Source of the DNA: an uncultured Ruminococcus sp.
Lineage (GTDB): Bacteria; Bacillota; Clostridia; Oscillospirales; Ruminococcaceae
Direction: 5' to 3'
Assembly (NCBI GenBank): GCA_902788785.1
Contig: CADALT010000052.1
Span: forward strand, 1-37,460
DNA: 37,460 nucleotides
A program made the position numbers and the translations under genes. Positions 8,734 through 16,249 of the stretch are shown piece after piece. The notes beneath the pieces are model-generated. The model worked only from the letters and a program-made list of their open reading frames with translations, had not been told where the DNA came from and searched no databases. Positions within the stretch are counted from its first letter, which is position 1, and the number at the start of each line of letters is the position of its first letter.

Positions 8734-9085
8734 GCAGATCGCCTCCCAAAAGGCTTTGTTTCAAGGCAGGATAGAGGTTCATAAGCTTATACAGCTTTAT
8801 CACACGGTCAAGCTTAGGCTGAGTTTCCTCTTTAAGCAGAGGTCTGAGCGCCGCCAGCAGCCGCAGATTGTTGTCCTCCTGCGAAGCGCTTTGCAGAAGC
8901 TGACCCAGCTGCATCAGCTTTACCGTGTCGATACCCGTATCACCGAGATCTGGCAGAGCCTTGACATTTTCCGCTGTAGCAGAGTTTTCCGCCCCCTGCC
9001 CCAGCATACCTGCAAGCTCACGTATCTGCGCCATGCTCTCCTCATCGTTGAGCACCGCCTGAAGCTTATTCATAAGATCGTCCAA
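8720..9085 (-). CDS. small hypothetical helical protein
   Basis: 121 residues, not recognised. The sequence is almost entirely helical in composition (MDDLMNKLQAVLNDEESMAQ, LMQLGQLLQSASQEDNNLRL), with no signal peptide or membrane segment. The start is TTG with a very strong RBS, AAAGGAGG, 7 bases upstream; no ATG is better placed. Middle gene of the three-gene operon. Translational coupling to the downstream gene is suggested by the 14-base overlap. Confidence 0.78.
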   Translation of the reverse strand: MDDLMNKLQAVLNDEESMAQIRELAGMLGQGAENSATAENVKALPDLGDTGIDTVKLMQLGQLLQSASQEDNNLRLLAALRPLLKEETQPKLDRVIKLYKLMNLYPALKQSLLGGDLLGEL

Positions 9086-9113
9086 TATCCCACCTCCTTT
9101 GAAATTTTACCGT

Positions 9114-9350
9114 TTATTTTCCCGAAAGCTTTTTGTAGAGCGCCTGAGCCTGTGGTGAACTCAGTATGCGCTCGCAGGTCGCCTTATCGGAAAGTGCCTT
9201 AGTCAGCATAGCCGCCTCAGCGGAAGGCATATTTTTCAGCGCTTTTTGGAAAGTGCCGTCATTCAGCTGGCGCATAAGCACATCGGGTGTAGTACCGAGT
9301 TTTTTTGCAGCCGCATCAATGAGCGCCTGCTTGTTGTTAAAATTGCCCAT
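9114..9350 (-). CDS. small hypothetical protein, first gene of the small-protein operon
   Basis: 78 residues from the ATG at 9350 (MGNFNNKQALIDAAAKKLGT). This start is chosen over an upstream in-frame codon because AGGAGAG lies 7 bases before it. Helical and soluble; residues 10-35 (AAAKKLGTTPDVLMRQLNDG) look like a short helix-turn-helix-like bundle, but I do not recognise a family. Together with the two genes downstream it forms a compact operon read away from the YfcE-type gene. The function is unknown. Confidence 0.78.
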   Translation of the reverse strand: MGNFNNKQALIDAAAKKLGTTPDVLMRQLNDGTFQKALKNMPSAEAAMLTKALSDKATCERILSSPQAQALYKKLSGK

Positions 9351-9420
9351 AATATATCTCTCCTTTTTGTGCAATAATAAGACTTCGTCCGTACAGGAGA
9401 CTAAAACTCCCTAAAAAGCT

Positions 9421-9449
9421 ATCATACGGAAGATGAAACTATTTGTAAA
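9421..9449 (-). promoter_or_regulatory. promoter of the three-small-gene operon
   Basis: On the minus strand, TTTACA (9449-9444), 17-base spacer, TATGAT (9426-9421), leaving a leader of about 65 bases before the start at 9350. It is divergent from the promoter at 9475-9503. Confidence 0.6.
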
Positions 9450-9474
9450 CATTTATTTATATATTCTATCTCTC

Positions 9475-9503
9475 TTGATTTTTTTGATGAAATATGCTAT
9501 ACT
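9475..9503 (+). promoter_or_regulatory. promoter of the phosphodiesterase gene
   Basis: TTGATT (9475-9480), 17-base spacer, TATACT (9498-9503), with the gene start 35 bases further on. This supports the start at 9538, because the longer reading frame from 9433 would begin upstream of the promoter. Confidence 0.68.
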
Positions 9504-9537
9504 CAATATAGTAAAGAAAACAGGGGGAGGGCGGCTC

Positions 9538-10017
9538 ATGAGGATCGTCATTTTTTCAGATACACACGGTAATTATGCCGCCATGCATAAGATAATCAAG
9601 CGAAACGGGGATGCCGACCTTTTTGTATTTTTAGGTGACGGGTTATCGGAGTTCAAGAAGCTCAAAGCGCACTACATAGACTGTAAGATGATAGCGGTGA
9701 AGGGCAACTGTGACTTTGACCCTGACCTGCCCGACCACATGGTATACGAACTACCCAACGGCAAGCGAATGTTTTTAGCGCATGGTGACAAATGGAGTGT
9801 ACGCACTTCGGTAGATGCGATATATGAGAAAGCGAGGGAACTGGACTGTCAGTTTGCGTTTTTCGGGCACACGCACGTAAGGTATTACGAGCAGCGAGGG
9901 AACATACTGATATTAAACCCGGGCAGTGCAGGACAGCCGAGGGATGACAAGCCTGCGTGTTATGCGTGGTTAGAGATAACCTCGACGGGGATAATATACA
10001 ACCATGTAAACTTATGA
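9538..10017 (+). CDS. YfcE/MJ0936-family metallophosphoesterase
   Basis: 159 residues from ATG 9538 (MRIVIFSDTHGN), preceded by a GGGGGAGGG RBS. It contains all the binuclear-metal motifs of the YfcE/MJ0936 phosphodiesterase family: SDTHGN (D-x-H), FLGDG (GD), KGNCD (GNxD), LAHGD and FGHTH (GHTH). The family hydrolyses phosphodiesters in vitro; the physiological substrate is usually unknown. The gene is rich in codons ending in A or G, as are others running into the palindromic repeats. A small hairpin terminator follows the stop, and copy 2 of the repeat lies about 115 bases downstream. Confidence 0.93.
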   Translation: MRIVIFSDTHGNYAAMHKIIKRNGDADLFVFLGDGLSEFKKLKAHYIDCKMIAVKGNCDFDPDLPDHMVYELPNGKRMFLAHGDKWSVRTSVDAIYEKARELDCQFAFFGHTHVRYYEQRGNILILNPGSAGQPRDDKPACYAWLEITSTGIIYNHVNL

Positions 10018-10018
10018 T

Positions 10019-10066
10019 ACACAGCGCACTTTACCACAGATAAGTGGTAGGGTGTGTTTTCTTTTA
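10019..10066 (+). terminator. probable terminator after the phosphodiesterase gene
   Basis: A bulged stem (ACAC...ACCAC pairing with GTGGT...GTGT; inner stem 10033-10037/10044-10048) is followed by TTTTCTTTTA. It lies between the stop codon and palindrome copy 2, so this gene need not depend on the palindrome for termination. Confidence 0.55.
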
Positions 10067-10130
10067 TATAGAAATTATATGCGAGGGAGTGGCGAAAGAT
10101 GCTTGGGCGATCAAGAATTTCGGCGAGCGA

Positions 10131-10948
10131 GCACGTAGCCGTAAAAGCAAAAGAAAGCTCCGAGCGCAAAAACGGGCACCAAAGCAAAAAGGGGTGACGA
10201 GGCAAAGCGCAGGGTCAAGCCGGGCGCTAGACGGCTTGCAGGGGGTGTGGGGGACAGAGTCCTCCACATCAAGGCACAAAAAGTGCGTTCTCCACAAAAC
10301 AGGGAGAGCAAAGCAAACAACACGGGCGGCGATGGAGCAAATCATTGAACGTCTGCCCACGTAACCACCCACACAAAATATCGTGCGAGGACATCGCCGC
10401 CCGATGACTTCAAACAGCGATAGCGAATTTGAAGTCATTCGCAGCGCTAGCTGCGACACCTCGCCACCATCTCCATATCGAGATAAGAACAACAAAAATA
10501 AAAACCCCCACAGGATAACGCAACTCCTGTGGGGGTTCTTTGTGATTTTGTCCGTTGCTCGGAATTTTGCCATACTTACCAGAGCGATTTTTTGTTTGGC
10601 TTATGGACGGTTTTGCTTTAGTGGAAAGATCGCTGTCGTCGCCCCTTACGGGTCGAAGAGGTCAAAAGCGTTTCACTGTTTGACCTCTGACGGGCGGCGA
10701 ATTTATCCGCACGAAGATTTATGGGGACGTGTTCAGATGCTCACGCACTGATTTTTGCTATTCGCCGCCCGTGTGGGTAGCTTTTCTCTCCTCGTTTTGT
10801 GGAGAACGCTCTTTTTGTGCCTTGATGTGAGGGCTCTGCCCTCACACTCCCGCAAGCCTTTCGTGAAAGGCTTGAGCCAAAGCTTGCCTCGTCACCGCTT
10901 TTTGCTTTGGTGCATAGTTTGGCGCTCGGAGCTTTTTTCTTGCTTTTT
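10131..10948. repeat. large nested palindromic repeat, copy 2
   Basis: Same modular order and orientation as copy 1, filling the space between convergent genes and ending 3 bases before the stop of the transporter. The left arm uses the AAGCCG/CGGCTT hairpin; the right arm uses the alternative CAAGCCTTT/AAAGGCTTG hairpin (10853-10874). Terminator-like hairpin E is at 10503-10537 and hairpin G at 10658-10687. Its right-hand B module is closed by CGGGCGGCGAAT/ATTCGCCGCCCG (10691-10702/10760-10771), differing from other copies by changes on both sides of the stem. The B interior is also unrelated to the other cassettes. Confidence 0.93.
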
Positions 10949-10951
10949 GAA

Positions 10952-12346
10952 TTACAAAAGCCCCAATGATCCAACCAATAACAGCAATAAAAGTACAGGC
11001 TCAATAAATTTTACCATTACTATATATAGATGCTTACGCCCAAATCTCTCGCCGTTCTTCGTAGCTTCGTCTACTATCGTACCGGGCTTCACTATCCAGC
11101 CTATCAGTATACAAGTGCTTATTGCTACTACCGGCATAAGTATGTTATTGCTGATGTAGTCGAATATGTCCAGTATCTGCCCTACACTTCCGTTCGGCAG
11201 CTTTAACTCAAAGTAGAATGCATTGTAGCCTAAACATATCAGTATGCCCAGCCCTAATGCTACTGCGGATTCTATTACAACCGCTTTCGCTCTCGACCAG
11301 CCAAAATGGTCGATGAGTCCCGATACTATCGCTTCAAGTATCGACATCGAACTCGTTAATGCCGCAAACAGTACCATCAGGAAGAACGCTGCGCCTATTA
11401 CATTGCCTATGGGTCCCATTGCCGCAAATACCTTCGGCAGCGCTACAAACATCAATCCCGGTCCTGCGTTTTGCAGTCCCTCGTCTCCAAGGAATGCATA
11501 TACCGCAGGTATTATCATCACACCTGCCAGAAATGCCACAACTGTGTCAAATATCTCGATCTGGTTTACTGACCTCATCAGGTTGTCCTCATCTTTGAAG
11601 TACGAACCATATGTTACCATTATGCCCATGGCTACGCTGATACTGTAGAAAAGCTGTCCCATGGCATCAAGCACAACTGTGAAGAAGCCCTTTGCGTTCA
11701 TGCCCGAAATATTGGGTATAACGAATATCTTGAAGCCTTCGATACCTGTTCTTCCGTCCGCACCCTTTAAGGTCAGCGAGAATATCGATATGCCTATGAT
11801 AGCCACCAACAGCAGGGGCATCAGCACTTTCGAGATCGCCTCGATACCTTTGTTTACGCCCTTGTAGATGATGAATGCCGTTGCCGCAAGGAAAATGATG
11901 TCAAACGCTATGGGCGAGATGTGGCTTGTTATAAAGCCCGTGAAATAGCCGTCTTCCGCAGCCTGTACACCGCCGCCCGTCGCGAATGCTGTGAAATATT
12001 TGAGCACCCAGCCGCCGATAATGCAGTAATAAGGCAGTATCATAAAGGGTACTATACTTGCGAAAACACCTATCCAGCCCGACTTTTTATTGAGCTTGCC
12101 GTATGCTGTAAGACAGCTTTGTTTGGTCTTTCTGCCTATAGCGACTTCTGTTACCAGCAGGGTGAAACCAAAGGTCAGTGCCAGGACTATGTACACTGCC
12201 AGAAAAGTTCCGCCGCCGTTTTTAGCCGCAAGATAGGGAAATCTCCAGATGTTTCCAAGTCCCACCGCAGAGCCTGCCGCAGCGAGGATAAATCCCATGG
12301 AGCTTGAAAACGAATTACGCTTTGCGCTTTCGGTATGCTTTTCCAT
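10952..12346 (-). CDS. SNF-family sodium-dependent (amino acid) symporter
   Basis: 464 residues from ATG 12346, chosen because AGGAGAG lies 9 bases upstream; the longer frame to 12379 has no RBS. About 11-12 hydrophobic segments are visible. TM1 carries the hallmark FILAAAGSAVGLGNIWRFPY, the unwound helix that binds Na+ and substrate in LeuT/MhsT, and TM6-8 regions follow the same pattern (GQLFYSISVAMGIMVTYGSY). It probably imports an amino acid with Na+ across the cytoplasmic membrane; the substrate cannot be read from the sequence. It has its own promoter. The 3' end adjoins palindrome copy 2 and is rich in A/G-ending codons on the coding strand. Confidence 0.94.
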   Translation of the reverse strand: MEKHTESAKRNSFSSSMGFILAAAGSAVGLGNIWRFPYLAAKNGGGTFLAVYIVLALTFGFTLLVTEVAIGRKTKQSCLTAYGKLNKKSGWIGVFASIVPFMILPYYCIIGGWVLKYFTAFATGGGVQAAEDGYFTGFITSHISPIAFDIIFLAATAFIIYKGVNKGIEAISKVLMPLLLVAIIGISIFSLTLKGADGRTGIEGFKIFVIPNISGMNAKGFFTVVLDAMGQLFYSISVAMGIMVTYGSYFKDEDNLMRSVNQIEIFDTVVAFLAGVMIIPAVYAFLGDEGLQNAGPGLMFVALPKVFAAMGPIGNVIGAAFFLMVLFAALTSSMSILEAIVSGLIDHFGWSRAKAVVIESAVALGLGILICLGYNAFYFELKLPNGSVGQILDIFDYISNNILMPVVAISTCILIGWIVKPGTIVDEATKNGERFGRKHLYIVMVKFIEPVLLLLLLVGSLGLL

Positions 12347-12390
12347 TTTCTGTAACTCTCCTAAAAAATTATTTTTCAACTATAAAGTTA

Positions 12391-12419
12391 ATTATACCAT
12401 ACATTTCAGACATTTACAA
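12391..12419 (-). promoter_or_regulatory. promoter of the Na+ symporter gene
   Basis: On the minus strand, TTGTAA (12419-12414), 17-base spacer, TATAAT (12396-12391), giving a leader of about 38 bases. Confidence 0.75.
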
Positions 12420-12470
12420 GAGAAAATGAAAAAAAGTCATTTTTTACCATTTGAATAAAACAGCGGACGT

Positions 12471-12492
12471 GTGGCAATAATACGAATGCCAC
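12471..12492. promoter_or_regulatory. inverted repeat in the lipoprotein gene leader
   Basis: GTGGCA (12471-12476) and TGCCAC (12487-12492) form a perfect 6-bp inverted repeat 30 bases before the lipoprotein start. It could be an operator or a leader hairpin. I see no convincing 17-base-spaced promoter beside it, so the promoter of the lipoprotein gene is undecided. Confidence 0.4.
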
Positions 12493-12522
12493 GATAATAA
12501 GGCAAAGAAAGGAACGATACGA

Positions 12523-12918
12523 ATGAAGAGATATTTAGCAGTAACGATCTGTGCGCTTTCGTTAGCGGCGGCGGTGACAGCGTGTTCTGTAGGGGACAAG
12601 AACGACCCTGACTATAAGCAGGGCAACTATGAGGAGAGCAGAGGGATGACGACAACAGAGAGCAAGGCAACGACAACGAAGGAACTATCCTCGGTAAAGG
12701 AAACAACAGCGAGCCGCAGGGACGAGCCATCATCCAGGAGAGAAGAGAGTTCGAGCAAGCGAGAGGAAACGGCATCTAAGGCAGATAGGGGCTCATCGAA
12801 TGACGAATCGGGAGGACTGATGAGTAAGGCGAGGGAGACGATAGATGATGTAGTCAGCGGCGCAGGAGAAGTAGTAGACGATACACTGGATACAGGAGAA
12901 GACATTGTAAATTCATAA
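12523..12918 (+). CDS. small Ser/Thr/Glu-rich lipoprotein
   Basis: 131 residues. MKRYLAVTICALSLAAAVTACS is a lipoprotein signal peptide with lipobox AVTAC, so Cys21 should be lipidated and the protein anchored outside the membrane. The rest is low-complexity and highly charged (runs of Ser, Glu, Arg, Lys, Thr) with no domain I recognise; the last 35 residues (ARETIDDVVSGAGEVVDDTL) could be an amphipathic helix. RBS AAAGGAACG. Codons end predominantly in A or G throughout, and palindrome copy 3 begins at the stop codon. Confidence 0.82.
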   Translation: MKRYLAVTICALSLAAAVTACSVGDKNDPDYKQGNYEESRGMTTTESKATTTKELSSVKETTASRRDEPSSRREESSSKREETASKADRGSSNDESGGLMSKARETIDDVVSGAGEVVDDTLDTGEDIVNS

Positions 12919-13758
12919 AGCAAGAAAAAAATAAAGCTCCGAGCGCAAAAACGGGCACCAAAGCGAAAAGTGGTGACGAATCAAAGCGCAGGGTCAAGCC
13001 GGGCGCTAGACGGCTTGCGGGAGCGTGAGGGCAGAGCCCTCACATCAAGGCACAAAAAGAGCGTTCTCCACAAAACAGGGAGAACACAACTAAATAAACG
13101 GGCGGCGATGGAGCAAAATTCTTGAACGTCTGCCCACGTAACCACCCACACAAAATATCGTGCGAGTGACATCGCCGCCCGATGGTTTTAAACAGCGCAG
13201 CGCTTTTAAAACCATTCGCAGCGCTAGCTGCGACCACTTTCCTCTATCTCCATATCGAGATAAGAACAACAAAAATACTAACCCCCACAGGATAACGCAA
13301 CTCCTGTGGGGGGGTTCTTTATTATTTTGTCCGTTGCTCGGAATTTTGCCAGACATACCCGAGCCGTATTTTCGCTAGGCTTATGGACGGTTTTGCTTGG
13401 GTGGATAGGTCGCTGTCGTCGCCCCTTACGGGTCGAAGAGGTCAAAAGCGTTTCACTGTTTGACCTCTGACGGGCGCGTTTCACTGTTTGACCTCTGACG
13501 GGCGGCGATGTCACTCGCACGCCTTTTGGTTTGTACGGGTAATTAGGCAGACGTTCGATGATTTGCTCCATCGCCGCCCGTTTATTTTGCTTTGCTCTCC
13601 CGTTTTAGCTGTTAGTCCTAGCTTTGTGCCTTGATGTGAGGGCTCTGCCCTCACACTCCTGCAAGCCGTCTAGCGCCCGGCTTGACCCTGCGCTTTGCCT
13701 CGTCACCGCTTTTGCTTTGGTGCCCGTTTTTGCGCTCGGAGCGTCTTTTGCTTTTGCC
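12919..13758. repeat. large nested palindromic repeat, copy 3
   Basis: Fills the space between the lipoprotein gene and the convergent AraC gene, same orientation as the other copies. Hairpin C here is ATGGTTTTAAA/TTTAAAACCAT instead of ATGACTTCAAA/TTTGAAGTCAT: several base pairs changed on both sides. The left arm carries GTGAGGGC-AGA-GCCCTCAC (13025-13043), where copy 2 has GTGGGGGAC-AGA-GTCCTCCAC. Hairpin G is at 13438-13467, followed by a perfect 28-bp tandem duplication (13448-13475 and 13476-13503). Central hairpin E has extra G residues. Confidence 0.93.
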
Positions 13759-13773
13759 TTATGTTAATTGCTT

Positions 13774-14592
13774 TCAGTCCCTCGTGAATTCCTTTCGGTA
13801 TTCGCCCGGTGTCGTATTCTCATATCGCTTGAATAGTTCACACAAATACCCCGGTGTGCAAAATCCCGTCTCCTCCGCTATCTGCTCAATGGGTCGGTCC
13901 GAATTCGCAAGCATTGTCTTCGCTGCCCGGATACGTCGCTTAGCTACATATTCCGTCGGTCTGCAATCCAGCGACTTGCGGAATAATCTGCATAAATGCT
14001 GCTTTGATACCCCCGATACGTCACATAACTGCTCCAGCGTTATCTTATCCCTATAGTTTACGTTTATATAGTCGATGGCTTTTACTAAAGGTCCCGTCGG
14101 CTCGCCGCTCTCGTATTCGCCCGTAAACACCCTATAAAAGTCTATCAGGAAACTGTATAACTGCGCCGATGCCCGATAATTGCCGAATATCGTGTCCTCG
14201 GACAGCGCTTCGTGCATCTTCATGAAGTCTTCCTCTAACACGTTTACGTCGCTCAGTCGGAATACTCTCGCTTCCTTTAATCCGAATTCTTCAAGCATCC
14301 TCGCATACCCGTAGCCCCCTGCGGTTATCCACCTAGTGTCCCACTCATCCCCTGTGGTGTAATATTCGTGCGGTACGTTCGCAGGAAGAAAAAAGCCCAT
14401 GTTCGGCGTTATGCGATAGCTCGCATCACCTACATTGAGCATTCCCGTCCCTTTGGTACAGTATATTATCTGCGGATATCTAAAGCCTTCGGGACGGCTT
14501 ACATGGATCTGGTATTCGTTTTGCCCGATAGTTATTACATATATCGGCAGTCTGCTCTCGGTGCCGACGATGGGATAATCGTCAAAAACCAT
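13774..14592 (-). CDS. AraC-family transcriptional regulator
   Basis: 272 residues from ATG 14592, preferred because AAAGGGAGG lies 8 bases before it; the ATG at 14616 lacks an RBS. The N-terminal half is an AraC-type cupin effector domain (PQIIYCTKGTGMLNVGDASY, ..FFLPANVPHEYY). The C-terminal 100 residues hold two helix-turn-helix units (LEQLCDVSGVSKQHLCRLFR; IEQIAEETGFCTPGYLCELF) ending in the family signature ENTTPGEYRKEF. Such proteins commonly sense sugars or related ligands; the target genes are unknown and no sugar operon is adjacent. Its 3' end faces palindrome copy 3 and is strongly A/G-ending in codon use. Confidence 0.94.
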   Translation of the reverse strand: MVFDDYPIVGTESRLPIYVITIGQNEYQIHVSRPEGFRYPQIIYCTKGTGMLNVGDASYRITPNMGFFLPANVPHEYYTTGDEWDTRWITAGGYGYARMLEEFGLKEARVFRLSDVNVLEEDFMKMHEALSEDTIFGNYRASAQLYSFLIDFYRVFTGEYESGEPTGPLVKAIDYINVNYRDKITLEQLCDVSGVSKQHLCRLFRKSLDCRPTEYVAKRRIRAAKTMLANSDRPIEQIAEETGFCTPGYLCELFKRYENTTPGEYRKEFTRD

Positions 14593-14628
14593 AACAGAGA
14601 CCTCCCTTTGGTTCATATTGTTATATCA

Positions 14629-14657
14629 ATTTTATCATAAAATTAACATTCTGTCAA
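14629..14657 (-). promoter_or_regulatory. promoter of the araC-like gene
   Basis: On the minus strand, perfect TTGACA (14657-14652), 17-base spacer, TAAAAT (14634-14629), leader of about 30 bases. Confidence 0.8.
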
Positions 14658-14757
14658 GAGACTTTTGACTTGCGTACAAAAATACCACATTTTATCCAAT
14701 ATAACTCAGTTTTGTTTGTACATTTCAACAAAGATGAATTTTTTTGAGCCAAAAGTG

Positions 14758-14787
14758 TTGACAAGAATAGTTGTCATGTGGTATACT
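14758..14787 (+). promoter_or_regulatory. promoter of the duplicated-domain membrane protein gene
   Basis: Perfect TTGACA (14758-14763), 18-base spacer, TATACT (14782-14787). The distance to the start codon at 14876 leaves a leader of about 80 bases, which contains the phased repeat array. Confidence 0.78.
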
Positions 14788-14807
14788 AGCATCAGTGACA
14801 AGGAAAG

Positions 14808-14876
14808 TTGTCAAAAAGAAAACAGAAGTTGTCAAAAAGAAAAACATTATTGTCAGAATGAAAGGAAGTATTGTCA
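14808..14876 (+). repeat. 21-bp phased TTGTCA repeat array in the leader
   Basis: TTGTCA occurs at 14808, 14829, 14850 and 14871, exactly 21 bases apart, and once more at 14771 inside the promoter spacer. The first two units share GTTGTCAAAAAGAAAA; the later two keep the hexamer and an A/G-rich tail, and the last one overlaps the start codon. A period of 21 bp equals two helical turns, which suits a protein binding one face of DNA; a repeated RNA site is the alternative. The array is open in frame, but an upstream start would lie within the promoter, so it is read as leader. Confidence 0.7.
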
Positions 14877-15877
14877 TGTTTGGTTACATCGAAGATCACA
14901 AGGTAGTAAAGGTTAAAATGAAGCACGTAAACGCTGAGGGTTTTGCAGACAGACTCGCAGGTGAGGTAAGCGCTGAGGAGATAAAGGCTAAGTGCACCGA
15001 GGCTCTTAACAGCAAGGGATTCGTTTTCGGTCTGATGGAGAATAAGAGCAAGTCGTTCACCAGCATCTACTGCTTCAGAAAAGAGATAACAGTTACACCT
15101 CAGTTAAAGCGCAAGATCAAGAAGCTGATAATGAGCGCACACTTCTTTGCAGAGGACTGCGAGAAGACCGACAAGCAGTTCGCAAAGCTTGTTAAGAGCG
15201 AGCTGAAAGAGATACTTTACCTTTACGATGTAAACGCCCTGGAATGGGAAGGCGAGAGCAAAGACGTAAACAGAACGATGTACGACTGTGTTCTTGAGCA
15301 GGTCAAGGGTCACGACGTACAGAAGATCAATGTCAGAAAGCTGAATAAAGAGGGCTTTGGCGTGGGTCTTTCCGAGACAGACAGCCCCGAGGACATCAAG
15401 GCTAAGTGCATGGAAGCGCTGGAGAGCAAGGGCGTTGTATACGGACTGAAAAACAACAAGAGCGGTAAGTATGTATCCCTGTACATCTTCAAGAAAGTAC
15501 GTGACGGACTGTATTTCAGGCTTGAACTGCTGGACAGCTACTGTGCAGAGGGCAGCGAGGAAGCTGATGACAGATTTGTAGATCTGCTTGAACAGGAGAT
15601 CTATGAGATGATGATATTCACGGGCGTCCGCTCGGTGGATTGGGACGGCAAGATCACCACTTACGAAGAGGTCAACAAAGAGATCAACAGCCATTTCAGC
15701 TTTAATTTCGTAACATTCATGTGCCTGGCTATAGTATGGTATTTCGTATTCCACAGTGTGCTGATCGCCGTACTGTTCGCATTGTCTGCATTTACATCTT
15801 TGTCAGGCAATGTCTATAAAATGGCAAAGCGCAAGAATTACGAAAAAAACATTGTAAAGGACAAGGCGGAGATATAA
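14876..15877 (+). CDS. hypothetical protein with internal duplication and C-terminal membrane anchor
   Basis: 333 residues from ATG 14876 (MFGYIEDHKVVKVKMK), with GAAAGGAAG upstream. Two homologous units of about 120 residues follow each other: the first includes HVNAEGFADRL, EEIKAKCTEALNSKGFVFGL and ALEWEGE, the second KLNKEGFGVGL, EDIKAKCMEALESKGVVYGL and SVDWDGK. After them come two hydrophobic segments (FVTFMCLAIVWYFVFHS, LIAVLFALSAFTS) and a basic tail, so the duplicated part is probably cytoplasmic and anchored by its C-terminus. I do not recognise the family. The XRE-DUF3169 pair downstream may belong to the same unit. Confidence 0.85.
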   Translation: MFGYIEDHKVVKVKMKHVNAEGFADRLAGEVSAEEIKAKCTEALNSKGFVFGLMENKSKSFTSIYCFRKEITVTPQLKRKIKKLIMSAHFFAEDCEKTDKQFAKLVKSELKEILYLYDVNALEWEGESKDVNRTMYDCVLEQVKGHDVQKINVRKLNKEGFGVGLSETDSPEDIKAKCMEALESKGVVYGLKNNKSGKYVSLYIFKKVRDGLYFRLELLDSYCAEGSEEADDRFVDLLEQEIYEMMIFTGVRSVDWDGKITTYEEVNKEINSHFSFNFVTFMCLAIVWYFVFHSVLIAVLFALSAFTSLSGNVYKMAKRKNYEKNIVKDKAEI

Positions 15878-15939
15878 GCAAAAAAACTCAGTCAGACAAA
15901 AGAAAGAAATAAAAAATAAAGACAACAAATAAAGCTTAT

Positions 15940-15967
15940 ACCACCCTGCGCAAAAACGCTCGGTGGT
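15940..15967 (+). promoter_or_regulatory. hairpin between the membrane protein gene and the XRE gene
   Basis: ACCACC (15940-15945) pairs with GGTGGT (15962-15967), with an inner GCG/CGC step around an A-rich loop. There is no T-run behind it, so it is more likely an operator or mRNA processing/attenuation structure than a complete terminator. It sits 34 bases before the XRE start. Confidence 0.45.
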
Positions 15968-16000
15968 CGAAGCTGTATAAAAAGAAAAGGAGCAAAAACG

Positions 16001-16249
16001 ATGATTACTACAGTTAGGAGTGATGATATGCCGCTATACAACCATTTAAAAGAAATGCGGGCAAGACTTAACGTCAATCAGGCAGAGATGGGCAAACTGG
16101 CAGGCACATCAAGGCAGACCATAAGTCAGATAGAGCGTGGGGACTACTCACCTTCTGTAACACTGGCATTGAAACTGGCGAAGATCTGCAAGGTGAAAGT
16201 AGAGGATATATTTGAGTATGAGGAGGATGAAGATGAAGAAAAAGTTTAA
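16001..16249 (+). CDS. XRE-family helix-turn-helix regulator
   Basis: 82 residues. Residues about 16-66 form a Cro/C1-type HTH (LNVNQAEMGKLAGTSRQTIS, QIERGDYSPSVTLALKLAKI) of the short YgzD-like class, followed by VKVEDIFEYEED and an acidic tail. Two starts are possible: ATG 16001 (AAGGAG 8 bases upstream, used here) and ATG 16028 (TAGGAG only 4-5 bases upstream). It overlaps the next gene by 17 bases. Such regulators commonly precede DUF3169 or similar small membrane proteins and probably repress their own operon. Confidence 0.92.
   Translation: MITTVRSDDMPLYNHLKEMRARLNVNQAEMGKLAGTSRQTISQIERGDYSPSVTLALKLAKICKVKVEDIFEYEEDEDEEKV

Noticed and set aside
9433-9537. Longer N-terminus for the YfcE-type protein
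   Set aside because: The extra hydrophobic residues would be encoded upstream of and across the promoter at 9475-9503, and the strong RBS points to ATG 9538.
10081-10130. Possible gene remnant before repeat copy 2 (reads like GVAKDAWAIKNFGERA)
   Set aside because: Too short to assign to any family, with no start or RBS. It follows a terminator-like hairpin and may be chance.
10064-10573. Open frames on the minus strand inside the palindromic elements (products beginning MAKFRATDK, also at 17211-17429 and in other copies)
   Set aside because: They recur only because the repeat recurs. There is no RBS, the frame breaks at different places in each copy, and the changes between copies follow hairpin pairing rather than codon positions.
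14808-14876. CRISPR array
   Set aside because: The 21-bp periodic repeats are too short, have no unique spacers and no cas genes nearby. The large repeats are palindromic elements in intergenic gaps, not arrays.
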